Positions 27,815-36,350 of a DNA stretch of 56,528 nt are shown piece by piece. The notes under the pieces are model-generated. The model had not been told where the DNA came from. It searched no databases and saw only the letters and a list, made by a program, of their open reading frames with translations. The stretch covers positions 1 through 56,528 of the forward strand of contig NZ_JAODNI010000175.1 in NCBI RefSeq assembly GCF_025465255.1, read 5' to 3'. Position numbers and translations under genes: made by a program. This DNA is from Pseudonocardia sp. (lineage in GTDB: Bacteria; Actinomycetota; Actinomycetes; Mycobacteriales; Pseudonocardiaceae). How positions within the stretch are numbered: the stretch's first letter is position 1; each line of letters opens with the position of its first letter.

Positions 27815-28045
27815 GTGTCACAGCGGACAACCACCTGGCCGGCGTAATTTGCGCGATCGGGACGCTCGTCGGCCACGCCACCCGCTACACGATGTTGATC
27901 CACTTTCCGGCCGGGCGGAAGGCCCCGCAGTTCCGCGACGTCTTCCTCGCCGGCACCGCCGAGATCCCACCGCACCTGCGCCCGATGTTGACCTAGGGTC
28001 AGGCTCGTGAGATGGCGTTGCACGCCGAGATCGCGCGCCAACAAC
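27815..28045 (+). pseudogene. IS30-family transposase fragment
   Basis: The forward strand encodes GTLVGHATRYTMLIHFPAGR, the FRDVFLAGTAEIPPHLRPML segment and, after an in-frame TAG (27994-27996), GQAREMALHAEIA. In intact IS30-like transposases this reads TWDQGREMALHAEIA, so the conserved Trp codon has become TAG. N- and C-terminal thirds are missing. Confidence 0.65.
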
Positions 28046-28092
28046 CGGCCGCGGATGGTCCTCGGGGATCTGACGCCCGCCCAGGCCATGAG

Positions 28093-28215
28093 GCGATCAC
28101 TTACATCATCGACCAGTCATTGATTCGCGACCACCAGTGGAAACCGCCGGGTCTACCCGGTCATCTTCATCGACGCGATCGTGGGCAAGATTCGGGGCCT
28201 GGCGCACTCCGCGTG
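28093..28215 (+). pseudogene. IS256-family transposase fragment
   Basis: A short stretch reads EAITYIIDQ and DHQWKPP in one frame, then RVYPVIFIDAIVGKIRG in another. The latter is the IS256 signature around the second catalytic Asp (VYPVxFIDAIxVKIRDG). A frameshift and a stop right after LAHSA make it nonfunctional. Confidence 0.6.
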
Positions 28216-28871
28216 ATCATGCCTTCGGCGTGTTTGCGCCTCCCTGATCGCGTTGTCCAGCGAGATCACCCGATGCGATCTTGCTGTGTTGTTGCCGCAT
28301 CTCGGGTCGGCGGTTGATCGGCGCAGTGAACGTGGTGGCCGACGCGGACGGTCGGCCGGCAGATGGCGGGGAACACGCACGACGTTCGTGGGCAGATCCA
28401 GGTGGCTCGACGGGGAACGGCCGGGCACGTCGCCCCAACCCCAGGCCAGGGTGTTACGGGGGAAGACGTTGGCACGGCGGCGGGTTCTCCCTACCTCCGA
28501 AGTAGGGCAGGCACAGGCCCCTCCTAGGGACCGCACGGTCGTCCCCGGCGGCGATACGCAGCAGGCTGCTGCCAAGGGCAGGCATCGCAGCTGCACGAGC
28601 AGCCCGGACGAGAGAGAGTCGTATGACCATCCGCCCGACAGAGCAAGGCCGGCATAGTCACCTAGCGCACCGGCGTGAGGCCATCCGGTACCGGGAGCAC
28701 CCGACGGCTGCGTCGAGGAGCCCGGAGGGTTCCGGCCGGACCAGCGACCTGACCCCGCATCCACGACAGTCGAGGCCCGCTCCCCGGCCGGGGAACGTGG
28801 CTGGACACCGGACGACCGGGCTGTCCGACACGAACTATCCGGGCCAGCGGTCCGCGGGCGCCGACGGCCGG
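28216..28871. other. Intergenic region upstream of the sigma factor gene
   Basis: Contains the tail of the IS256 remnant and long GC-rich stretches. The open frames I translated here show no recognised domain. The one clear element is a perfect inverted repeat CCCTAC-N7-GTAGGG at 28489-28507. An open frame in phase with the sigma factor begins at an ATG at 28623 preceded by GAGAGAG, which may be the true start of a long N-terminal extension or just leader sequence. Confidence 0.4.
28489..28507. promoter_or_regulatory. Palindrome CCCTAC-N7-GTAGGG, possible operator
   Basis: Two perfect 6-bp arms (28489-28494 and 28502-28507) around CTCCGAA. It lies 116 bp before the ATG at 28623 and 365 bp before the ATG at 28872. 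The symmetry fits a dimeric activator/repressor site; it is too weak for a terminator. Confidence 0.35.
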
Positions 28872-29525
28872 ATGACGGCCGCTGTCACCGCTCAGGCTCT
28901 CGAGGTCGGTGCGGGGACGGTCGACCCCGCTCCCCTCGCGGACGAGGATACGGCGCACCTGCTCCACCTTGCCGGACACGGGGACAAGGCGGCCCTGAGG
29001 GCCATCGTCGACCGGTTCGACGGGCTGCTGTGGTCGGTCGTCCGCGGTTTCCGGCTCGGGGACGCGCAGGCAGCCGATGCGGTACAGACGACCTGGCTGC
29101 GGCTGATCGAGAACCTCGGCACGATCCGCAACCCCGAGCGGTTGCCCGGTTGGTTGCGGACGACCGCGCGGCGGGCCTCCATCGAGACCATCCGCAGAAC
29201 CCGCCGGGAATGTCAGCTGGATCTGCACGGGACGGACCTCGGCGCGCCCGAGAACCGGGACGGGGACCGGCACTACAACGAGCCGGAGGCTTCCGCCGTG
29301 CGGAAGGAGCGGGTGGCGATGGTCCGTCGCGCCGTCCAGGAGCTTTCGGAGCGGCACCAGGAGCTGCTCGGTCTGCTCGTCGCCTCTCCGCCGACGAGCT
29401 ATGAGGAGATCGGCGCACGACTGGGCATGCCGGTCGGGAGTATCGGGCCAACCCGCGCTCGCCTCCTGGCGCGGCTGCGCACCGCTCTCGAGGCAACCGA
29501 CATCCAGGGCCTCTGCGCGGGCTGA
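28872..29525 (+). CDS. ECF-type RNA polymerase sigma factor
   Basis: From the ATG at 28872 the protein has 217 residues. Region 2 is DKAALRAIVDRFDGLLWSVV followed by GDAQAADAVQTTWLRLIENL. Region 4 is VRRAVQELSERHQELLGLL with the helix-turn-helix TSYEEIGARLGMPVGSIGPT. This is the common actinobacterial group related to ECF20/SigE-like factors that lack long C-terminal sensors. An in-frame ATG at 28623 would add 83 residues of low-complexity sequence; I prefer 28872. It lies in the middle of the lipid locus and could control it (inference from position). Confidence 0.85.
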   Translation: MTAAVTAQALEVGAGTVDPAPLADEDTAHLLHLAGHGDKAALRAIVDRFDGLLWSVVRGFRLGDAQAADAVQTTWLRLIENLGTIRNPERLPGWLRTTARRASIETIRRTRRECQLDLHGTDLGAPENRDGDRHYNEPEASAVRKERVAMVRRAVQELSERHQELLGLLVASPPTSYEEIGARLGMPVGSIGPTRARLLARLRTALEATDIQGLCAG

Positions 29526-29544
29526 CTTCGGCCGCGCACCTTGA

Positions 29545-29748
29545 TCAGTCCGTCTGCGATGTCGGCCCGTGGTCCTCGGACTCGGCCGCGATGTCCGGCT
29601 CGCGGCAGGCCCCTCGTTCGGCGACCTGGACGTCCTCCTCGGAGGGCCGGAGCGGCTGCAGGGCTTCGGCCAGGAGGTCCATCAGATAGTCCTCGTCGTC
29701 GTACCAGCGGCTGTCTGGATCCCTCAACCGGCACCCCCGTCCACAGAC
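29545..29748 (-). CDS. Possible small acidic protein converging on the sigma factor gene
   Basis: The reverse strand encodes SRWYDDEDYLMDLLAEALQP, then LRPSEEDVQVAERGA, an acidic helix-rich segment reminiscent of the short proteins encoded next to some actinobacterial ECF factors. No ATG with a good ribosome site is present; TTG or an internal ATG would be needed. The remaining 400 bp up to the carboxylase beta gene hold no recognised gene. Confidence 0.25.
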   Translation of the reverse strand, partial: VCGRGCRLRDPDSRWYDDEDYLMDLLAEALQPLRPSEEDVQVAERGACREPDIAAESEDHGPTSQTD

Positions 29749-30171
29749 CGAAACCCTCCTCGACCTTAGCGCCGCACCTGCGGTCGGCGTGGTCCCGGGC
29801 CGGCGCGGCGCAGGAGACCGCGGCAACAGGCGGCCCCGGACCTCCTCTGGTGACGACCGATGAAACGGCCCGGCCGGAGGCCGCTCGGCGCTCGGCGGCA
29901 GCGTCTTCTTCGACCAAGAGAAAGAGAAGGGGTGACCCCTTTGCGGATCGACCGCATCGGCCGGAAGCGGCACGGATGAGCGCGCGGCCGCCTAGCGAGC
30001 AGGAGCTCATGGACACAGTGGCCACTGTCCGTGGGGACGGCGGGGAGTCCCGCGCGGCGTCGTCCGCGACGGTGACGAGAACGGCGGCTCGTCGTGCTGA
30101 TTACACCGAGGTGACGTCCGGGGTGAGAACGGCTCCGGAGCGACGCACGGCCGGCAGGAGACGGAGGAACG

Positions 30172-31890
30172 GTGAGAACTGAAACATGGCGCATCGCGGA
30201 GCGCGAGGGTATGGACCTTGAACCTCCTCGCCTGCACTGCGGGGAACGAGCCGGCCAGGCAGGCGGAAATTCCGTCACCCCGTTGTCCTCCCGTCGAGCG
30301 GGGCCGAGTTCGGTGAGCGCCCCGGCGCGAACCGCACCCGGATCCCTGCGGGAGGCGGCCGCCGAGGTGGCCGAACGCCGGCACCGGGCGATGAACGGGA
30401 GCGACCCCGAGGCCACGGCCCGGCAGTGGGCACTGGGCAAGCTGACGGCCAGGGAACGGATTGCCCTGCTGCTCGACGAGGGGTCCTTCGTCGAGCTCGA
30501 CCCGTTCGCCCGGCACCGGGCGACCGGCTTCGGGATGGAGCACCGACGGCCGGACACCGACGGCGTCGTGACCGGATGGGGAACGGTCGAGGGCCGGCAG
30601 GTGTGCGTCTTCGCACACGATCCCCGGATCTTCGGTGGAGCGCTGGGGGAGGTCTTCGCGGCCAAGGTGCACAAGCTCATGGATTTGGCCGAGTCGACGG
30701 GCGTGCCGATCGTCGGACTCAACGACGGCGGTGGCGCGCGCATCCAGGAGGGCGTCAACGCGCTCGCGGGGTTCGGCGAGATCTTCAGGCGCAACGTGCG
30801 CGCCTCCGGTGTCCTGCCGCAGCTCTCGGTCGTCTTCGGCGCGTGCGCCGGCGGCGCCGTGTACTCGCCGGCCCTGACCGACTTCGTCTTCGCCGTGCAG
30901 GACAACGCGAAGCTGTTCATCACCGGTCCGGATGTGATCGCCGCGGTGACCGGTGAGCGGATCAGCCTGGAGGACCTCGGCGGAGCGGCGATCCACGCAT
31001 CCCGTACCGGCGTGGCGACCTTCGTGGCCGAGGACGAGGCCGGCTGCCTGGAGGACGTGCGGTACCTGCTGTCCTTCCTGCCCTCGAACAACCAGGAGGA
31101 GCCGCCGACGGTGATCTCGTCGGATCCTTCCGACCGGGGTTGCGAGGCACTGCTCGATCTCGTCCCGGTCGAGCCGAACCGCTCCTACGACGTCCGTGAC
31201 GTGATCACCGAGATTGTGGACGACGGGGAGTACCTCGAACTCCATGCGCGATGGGCCGGGAACATCGTCTGCGCCCTGTCCCGGCTCGGGGGGCACGTCG
31301 TGGGGATCGTCGCCAACCAGCCCTCGGTGCTCGCAGGCGTCCTGGACATCGACGCCGCCGAGAAGGCTGCCCGGTTCGTCCGGACCTGCGACGCCTTCAA
31401 CATCCCGCTCGTGACGCTGGTCGACGTCCCCGGCTTCCTGCCCGGTTCCGGCCAGGAGCACGCGGGCATCATCCGACGCGGCGCCAAGCTGCTCTACGCC
31501 TACTGTGACGCGACCGTGCCCCGTATCCAGGTCATCCTGCGCAAGGCGTACGGCGGGGCCTACATCGTCATGGACTCCAAGTCCATCGGCGCCGACCTAT
31601 CCTTCGCCTGGCCCTCGAACGAGGTCGCGGTCATGGGGGCGGACGCCGCAGCCAACATCATCTTCCGGAAGGAACTCGCCGCCGCTCCCGATCCGAGGGC
31701 GCGGCGAGCGGAGTTGGTGGCGGAGTACACCGAGCGGCTCATGACGCCGTACGTCGCGGCCGAGCGAGGACTCGTCGACGACGTCATCGACCCGCGCGTG
31801 ACCCGGTCGGTTCTGATCCGGTCCCTCGCGCTCCTCCGCACGAAGCGGCCGGCGTTACCCCATCGCAAGCACGGCAACGTGCCCCTGTGA
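30172..31890 (+). CDS. Acyl-CoA carboxylase beta chain (carboxyltransferase)
   Basis: A 572-residue crotonase-fold carboxyltransferase that moves CO2 from biotin to an acyl-CoA. Both halves carry oxyanion-hole segments: FGACAGGAVYSPALTD and RKAYGGAYIVMDSKSIGAD. The position that separates acetyl- from propionyl-type enzymes (Asp422 in Streptomyces coelicolor PccB) is Ile here (residue 465), as in AccB-type acetyl-CoA carboxylases, so malonyl-CoA is a likely product. The GTG at 30172 follows GGAGGAACG. The epsilon chain gene follows after 10 bp. The first 45 residues are unusual and poorly conserved. Confidence 0.93.
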   Translation: MRTETWRIAEREGMDLEPPRLHCGERAGQAGGNSVTPLSSRRAGPSSVSAPARTAPGSLREAAAEVAERRHRAMNGSDPEATARQWALGKLTARERIALLLDEGSFVELDPFARHRATGFGMEHRRPDTDGVVTGWGTVEGRQVCVFAHDPRIFGGALGEVFAAKVHKLMDLAESTGVPIVGLNDGGGARIQEGVNALAGFGEIFRRNVRASGVLPQLSVVFGACAGGAVYSPALTDFVFAVQDNAKLFITGPDVIAAVTGERISLEDLGGAAIHASRTGVATFVAEDEAGCLEDVRYLLSFLPSNNQEEPPTVISSDPSDRGCEALLDLVPVEPNRSYDVRDVITEIVDDGEYLELHARWAGNIVCALSRLGGHVVGIVANQPSVLAGVLDIDAAEKAARFVRTCDAFNIPLVTLVDVPGFLPGSGQEHAGIIRRGAKLLYAYCDATVPRIQVILRKAYGGAYIVMDSKSIGADLSFAWPSNEVAVMGADAAANIIFRKELAAAPDPRARRAELVAEYTERLMTPYVAAERGLVDDVIDPRVTRSVLIRSLALLRTKRPALPHRKHGNVPL

Positions 31891-31900
31891 GGAGGAACCC

Positions 31901-32116
31901 GTGGTGGACCCGGTCATGATCTCCGTCCTCAAGGGCCAGCCGACCCCGGACGAGTTGGCCGCGCTCGTCATCGTGCTGTTGGCCCGGGCGCCTGAGCAGC
32001 GGGCCGCATGCGTTGCCCGCTCCCGTTGGCGCGCGTCGGGGCTCCGCGGCCGGTCCTGGCAAGCGCCGGCGACCTGGTCGGCCGGCATGCGTCAGTGGAC
32101 CCATTCACGGCCGTGA
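31901..32116 (+). CDS. Acyl-CoA carboxylase epsilon chain (AccE/PccE-like)
   Basis: A 71-residue protein reading MVDPVMISVLKGQPTPDE, then LAALVIVLLARA, ending WSAGMRQWTHSRP. The VLKGQPTPDELAAL core is the hallmark of the actinobacterial epsilon subunits that bind and stimulate the beta hexamer. The Shine-Dalgarno GGAGGAA overlaps the stop codon of the beta gene. The C-terminal W-x-x-x-x-R region is preserved. Together with the alpha chain at 20467 this completes a three-part carboxylase. Confidence 0.85.
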   Translation: MVDPVMISVLKGQPTPDELAALVIVLLARAPEQRAACVARSRWRASGLRGRSWQAPATWSAGMRQWTHSRP

Positions 32117-32216
32117 ACCCGCACGGGGGCGGGATCGGCACGACAACCCCGCGCACGTATCCCGGGCGCGTTCCGTCCGTCCCCAGTATCGACTCGACGT
32201 CCGCCCAGGAGGCGCA

Positions 32217-35200
32217 ATGTTTGAACGGCTCGGCGCACTGGCGGTACGCCGACGACTGTGGATACTCGCGCTCACACTTCTCGGGGTGATTGGCGCGGGG
32301 ATGATCGGTAGCGGGGTCCACGATCACCTCTCGAGCGGTGGGTACACCGACCCTGACTCGGAGTCGGCACGCGCAGCGACGATGCTCGATGAACGGTTCG
32401 GCCAGGGGCAACCGACCTTCGTCCTCATCGCCACCGTGCCGAAGGGGCAGACGGTCGCGGATCCCGCGGCCGCGCAGGCAGGGATGGAGCTCACCCGCCG
32501 ACTGAGCACCGAACCGGGGGTGCTAAAGGTCCAGTCGTTCTGGAGCATGGACCAGCCCGTCTCCCTGCGCAGCAAGGACGGGCGCTCGGCACTCGCCCTG
32601 GTTCGGCTCGCCGGTGGCCCAGACGCCCGGAAACACACCGTTCAGGGCTTCATCGACCGTTACCGACAGCAGGGCGTGCTGACGCTGCTTGCGAGCGGCT
32701 CGGACGAGACCTCCCGCGAGATAACCGAGACCCTCAAAGACGACCTCGTCCAGGCCGAGAAATACGCCTTACCAATCACGGCGGTGCTCCTCGTGCTGGT
32801 CTTCGCCAGCATGGTGGCCGCCAGTCTGCCGCTCGTGATCGGCCTGGTCGCGATCGCCGGCACGCTGGCGGAACTGTGGATCCTGGCCAACCTGACCGAC
32901 GTCTCGGTCTTCGCATTGAACGTGACGACCGCGCTGGGCCTCGGTCTGGGCATCGACTACAGCCTGTTCGTGGTGACCCGCTTCCGTGAGGAACTGGCGC
33001 GGGGGCTGTCCCCGGACCGTGCGGTGATCGAGACGGTGCAAACCGCCGGGCGGACCGTCGTCTACTCGGCGGCCACGGTCACGCTCTCGCTGACCGCACT
33101 GTTGGTCTTCCCGCTGTACTACCTGCGCTCGATCGCCTACGCCGGCATAGCCGTCGTCGTGCTCGCCGCCGTCAGCACGGTGGTCGTGCTGCCGGCCGTC
33201 CTCGCCCTGCTGGGCGAGCGGGTGAACAGGCTGGCGCTCTTCCGTCGCCCTCCGACGCGGCGCGCCCGGGTGCTCCCGAACTTCTGGGAACGACTGGCCA
33301 GCGCGGTCATGCGCCGCCCCGGATTGGTCGCTGTCGGCGTCGTCGCGATCCTGCTCGTGCTCGGCACTCCGTTCCTGCACGCCCAGTTCGGTCTGCCCGA
33401 CGATCGCGCGCTGCCGCAGAGCGCGTCGAGCCGACAGGCCGGCGACATGCTGCGCGAGGACTTCGCGACACAGGAATCGGCACAGCTGTTCGTGGTCTCG
33501 AACCAGAGGACTGACGCCAGTACGCTGACCGGTTACGCCCTCGACCTGTCCCGGCTTCCGGGCGCCGCCCGCGTCGACGCGCTCACCGGCTCCTTTGCCA
33601 ACGGTGTGCAGGTCGCCGCGCCGGACGGGTCCTCCGCCAGATTCGAGAGCGGCTCCGGTACCTGGCTCTCGATCGTCCCTGCCGCCGACCCGTCCCCGAC
33701 CTCGGGGAAGGAGCTGGTGAACCGGCTGCGGTCGACCCCGGCGCCGGCCCCGGTGCTCGTCGGCGGGGAGTCGGCGGATCTCGTCGACACCTCCAACGCC
33801 ATCGCCGACAATGTGCCGTGGGCTCTCGCGATCATCGCTGTGGCCGTGGGCATCCTGCTCTTCCTGTTCACCGGCAGCGTCATCGTGCCGTTGAAGGCCC
33901 TGGTGCTCAACCTGCTCAGCCTCAGCGCCACGTTCGGCGCGATGGTGTGGATCTTCCAGGAGGGGCATCTGCGCTGGCTCCTCGGGAACTTCACGGTCAC
34001 CGGCCAGCTGGACGTCACCATCCCGATCCTCATGTTCTGCGTGGCGTTCGGCCTGTCGATGGACTACGAGGTCTTCCTCCTGTCGCGTATCCGCGAGGAG
34101 TGGGAGCGCACGGGGGACAACACCCTCGCCGTCGCACGAGGGCTGGGCCACACCGGACGACTGATCACCGCGACCGCCGCGATCATCGCGGTCGTGTTCC
34201 TGTCCTTCGCGACGTCCAGCGTGACCCCGCTGAAGTTGCTCGGCGTCGGCCTGGCGCTCGCGGTGCTGATGGACGCAACACTCGTCCGTGGACTGCTGGT
34301 CCCGGCGTTCATGAAGCTGACCGGGCGGATCAACTGGTGGGCGCCCCCGTGGTTGCGGCGCGTGCACACCCGCTTCGGGCTCCGGGAGGCCCCGGCGCCG
34401 TTGCCGGCTCACGCAGAGCCGCCGTTCGCGGGCCCGATATCTGAGCTGGTCTTGGTCGACCAGTACGAGCCACAGGGTTGGCGAGTGCGCCAGGACGAGC
34501 GCCTGGACCGCCTGTTGGAGGAGTGCTGTGACTGGGTGCGCCTGTACGGCCGGCCCGGCCAGCTCGCGGTGGACTCCGACGAGCTGTCGCTGACCTACGA
34601 CGAGCTGGACGCCCAGGCCAACCAACTGGCCCGCTACCTGCGACTGCGCGGGGCCAATCCAGGCGACCGGATTGGACTGCTGTTCGACGAGCCGGCCCAC
34701 GCCTACATCCCGATGCTGGCCGTGTTCAAGATCGGCGCCGCATACGTGCCGCTCGACACCGACTTCCCGACCGATCGGATGGCCTACATCGTCGAAGACG
34801 CCCGGGTGCGCACGGTGCTGTCGATGTCGTGGGTAGCCGGGCGCGCGGAGTGGATCGACCAGTTGAGCACCAGCGGCGCCCAACTGGTCCACCTCGACCA
34901 GGCCGCGCCGCTGATCGACGAGTTGAGCTCCCACCGGCTCACCCACATCGAGCGCGGCGCACACGCCGACCAGCTCGCCTACATCAGCTACACCACCGAC
35001 CCCACCGGCCGCCCCGCCGGCGTGGCGATCGACCACCGCAGCATCTGCAACTTCATCAAGGTCGCCGCCGAGGTGTACGGCATCCGCCCCCGCGACCGTG
35101 TGTATCAAGGGCTGTCGCTCGCCTTCGACTTCTCGGTCGAAGAGATCTTGGTACCGTGGCTGTGCGGAGCCACCTTGGTGCCCAAACCGCCCGGCGTGCT

Positions 35201-35903
35201 CCCGTTGGGGGCTGACCTACACAAGTTCTTGGTCAGCCAGCGGGTCACCGCGATGTACTGCGTGCCGGTCCAACTCGCCACCCTCCAGGACGATCTGCCC
35301 GACCTGCGGTTCCTGCTGGTCTTCGGGCAAGTCTGCCCGCGGGATCTGATTGCGCGCTGGCACCGCCCCGGCCGGCGGATGCTCAACGTCTATGGCCCGG
35401 CCGAGGCTACGGTCACCGCCACCTGGACTGAGCTGCACCCGGACAAACCGGTCACGATCGGCGTCCCGCTGCCCACCTACAGCACGGTCGTCCTGGACGT
35501 CGAGGACCCTCACCGGGCGCTGCCGCACGGGGAAACCGGGGAGATCGGCATCGCCGGCCTCGGGCTGGCCTGCGGCTACCTCAACCGCGACGACCTGACC
35601 GACAACGCGTTCATCCCGGACTTCCTCGGCATCCCGGCTAACCCTTCCGGCCGGATCTACCGCACTGGCGACCTGGGCCGGGTCAACGAGGACGGCGAGA
35701 TCGAATACCTGGGACGCATCGACCCGCGGGACAACTTTGGCGCCTACCGTATCGAGCTCGCCGAAATCGAATCAGCGCTGCTACGGCTCCCACGAGCGCC
35801 CATGCCGTGGTTGACTCCCCGACCGGCCCAAATCGTCAACCACCCACGGCGGCACTCGGGCAACGACCCCACTCCGCGCGCACTTCCCACCACGACTGCG
35901 TGA
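32217..35903 (+). CDS. MMPL/RND-type lipid exporter fused to an adenylation-like domain (C-terminally truncated)
   Basis: One open frame of 1228 residues. Residues 1-720 are a complete MMPL transporter with two halves of membrane helices, LGLGIDYSLFVVTRFREE in the first and FGLSMDYEVFLLSRIREE in the second. Residues about 740-1190 resemble the adenylation domain of epsilon-poly-lysine-synthetase-like (Pls) proteins: RSICNFIKVAAEVYGIRP, QGLSLAFDFSVEEI, YRTGDLGRVNEDGEIEYLGR. ATP-site motifs differ from consensus: A3 reads TTDPTGRPAG (residues 926-935, Lys lost), the SGE segment reads FGQ (1036-1038), GPTE reads GPAE, and QVKIRG reads RDNFGA. Homology ends after ESALLRLP; the A10 Lys and carrier domain are absent, and an IS110 remnant follows. 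The ATG at 32217 has GGAGG. A non-catalytic binding or regulatory role is possible. Confidence 0.85.
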   Translation: MFERLGALAVRRRLWILALTLLGVIGAGMIGSGVHDHLSSGGYTDPDSESARAATMLDERFGQGQPTFVLIATVPKGQTVADPAAAQAGMELTRRLSTEPGVLKVQSFWSMDQPVSLRSKDGRSALALVRLAGGPDARKHTVQGFIDRYRQQGVLTLLASGSDETSREITETLKDDLVQAEKYALPITAVLLVLVFASMVAASLPLVIGLVAIAGTLAELWILANLTDVSVFALNVTTALGLGLGIDYSLFVVTRFREELARGLSPDRAVIETVQTAGRTVVYSAATVTLSLTALLVFPLYYLRSIAYAGIAVVVLAAVSTVVVLPAVLALLGERVNRLALFRRPPTRRARVLPNFWERLASAVMRRPGLVAVGVVAILLVLGTPFLHAQFGLPDDRALPQSASSRQAGDMLREDFATQESAQLFVVSNQRTDASTLTGYALDLSRLPGAARVDALTGSFANGVQVAAPDGSSARFESGSGTWLSIVPAADPSPTSGKELVNRLRSTPAPAPVLVGGESADLVDTSNAIADNVPWALAIIAVAVGILLFLFTGSVIVPLKALVLNLLSLSATFGAMVWIFQEGHLRWLLGNFTVTGQLDVTIPILMFCVAFGLSMDYEVFLLSRIREEWERTGDNTLAVARGLGHTGRLITATAAIIAVVFLSFATSSVTPLKLLGVGLALAVLMDATLVRGLLVPAFMKLTGRINWWAPPWLRRVHTRFGLREAPAPLPAHAEPPFAGPISELVLVDQYEPQGWRVRQDERLDRLLEECCDWVRLYGRPGQLAVDSDELSLTYDELDAQANQLARYLRLRGANPGDRIGLLFDEPAHAYIPMLAVFKIGAAYVPLDTDFPTDRMAYIVEDARVRTVLSMSWVAGRAEWIDQLSTSGAQLVHLDQAAPLIDELSSHRLTHIERGAHADQLAYISYTTDPTGRPAGVAIDHRSICNFIKVAAEVYGIRPRDRVYQGLSLAFDFSVEEILVPWLCGATLVPKPPGVLPLGADLHKFLVSQRVTAMYCVPVQLATLQDDLPDLRFLLVFGQVCPRDLIARWHRPGRRMLNVYGPAEATVTATWTELHPDKPVTIGVPLPTYSTVVLDVEDPHRALPHGETGEIGIAGLGLACGYLNRDDLTDNAFIPDFLGIPANPSGRIYRTGDLGRVNEDGEIEYLGRIDPRDNFGAYRIELAEIESALLRLPRAPMPWLTPRPAQIVNHPRRHSGNDPTPRALPTTTA

Positions 35904-35959
35904 TAACGACAGCCAGCCGAACGATTCGCAGGAGCATACGAGGGACCGGCAGACCCCGG

Positions 35960-36350
35960 GTACGTCGCGATCCGGGCCATTCCCGGGGTGGGAGGGACCT
36001 GGCCGCGGTGTTCGTAGCCGAGATCGGTGACGTGACGCGCTTCGCCCGGCCGGAGCAATTGGCCAGCTGGGCCGGGCTGACGCCCAGGCATCGCGAGTCC
36101 GACACCACCTGCCATCGTGGCCGGTTCACCAAGCAAGGCAGCCGGTTGGTGCACTGGGCCGCGGTCGAGGCCGTGCAACGGGTCCCCGCGCACCCGCCTC
36201 GGGCGGCACCGCGACCGGGTCGGCGAGCGGCGCGGCCACAACGCCGGTGTGGTCGCCGCCGGCCGGGAGGTGGTCGTGCTGGTGTTCTACGGCCTGCGCG
36301 ATCACCGCATCCGCTACCTGCCCGCCCGGACCGGGGCGGCGAAGAAATGA
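35960..36350 (+). pseudogene. IS110-family transposase C-terminal fragment
   Basis: The pieces DPGYVAIRAIPGVG, then LAAVFVAEIGDVTRFARPEQ, LASWAGLTPRHRESDTT and HRGRFTKQGSRLVHWAAVEA, then ERRGHNAGVVAAGREVVVLV belong to the Transposase_20 domain of IS110 elements. They lie in three successive frames with breaks near 35988 and 36190. The N-terminal DEDD catalytic domain is absent. The fragment begins about 170 bp after adenylation homology ends. Confidence 0.8.

Noticed and set aside
30172..30310. Idea that the first 45 residues of the carboxylase beta protein are a separate leader peptide
   Set aside because: The frame is continuous and GTG 30172 has a good ribosome site; an internal start is possible but not better supported.
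32769..35108. 779-codon reverse-strand ORF inside the MMPL-adenylation gene
   Set aside because: Translation is Gln/His/Arg-rich without motifs, whereas the forward frame encodes two recognisable domains.
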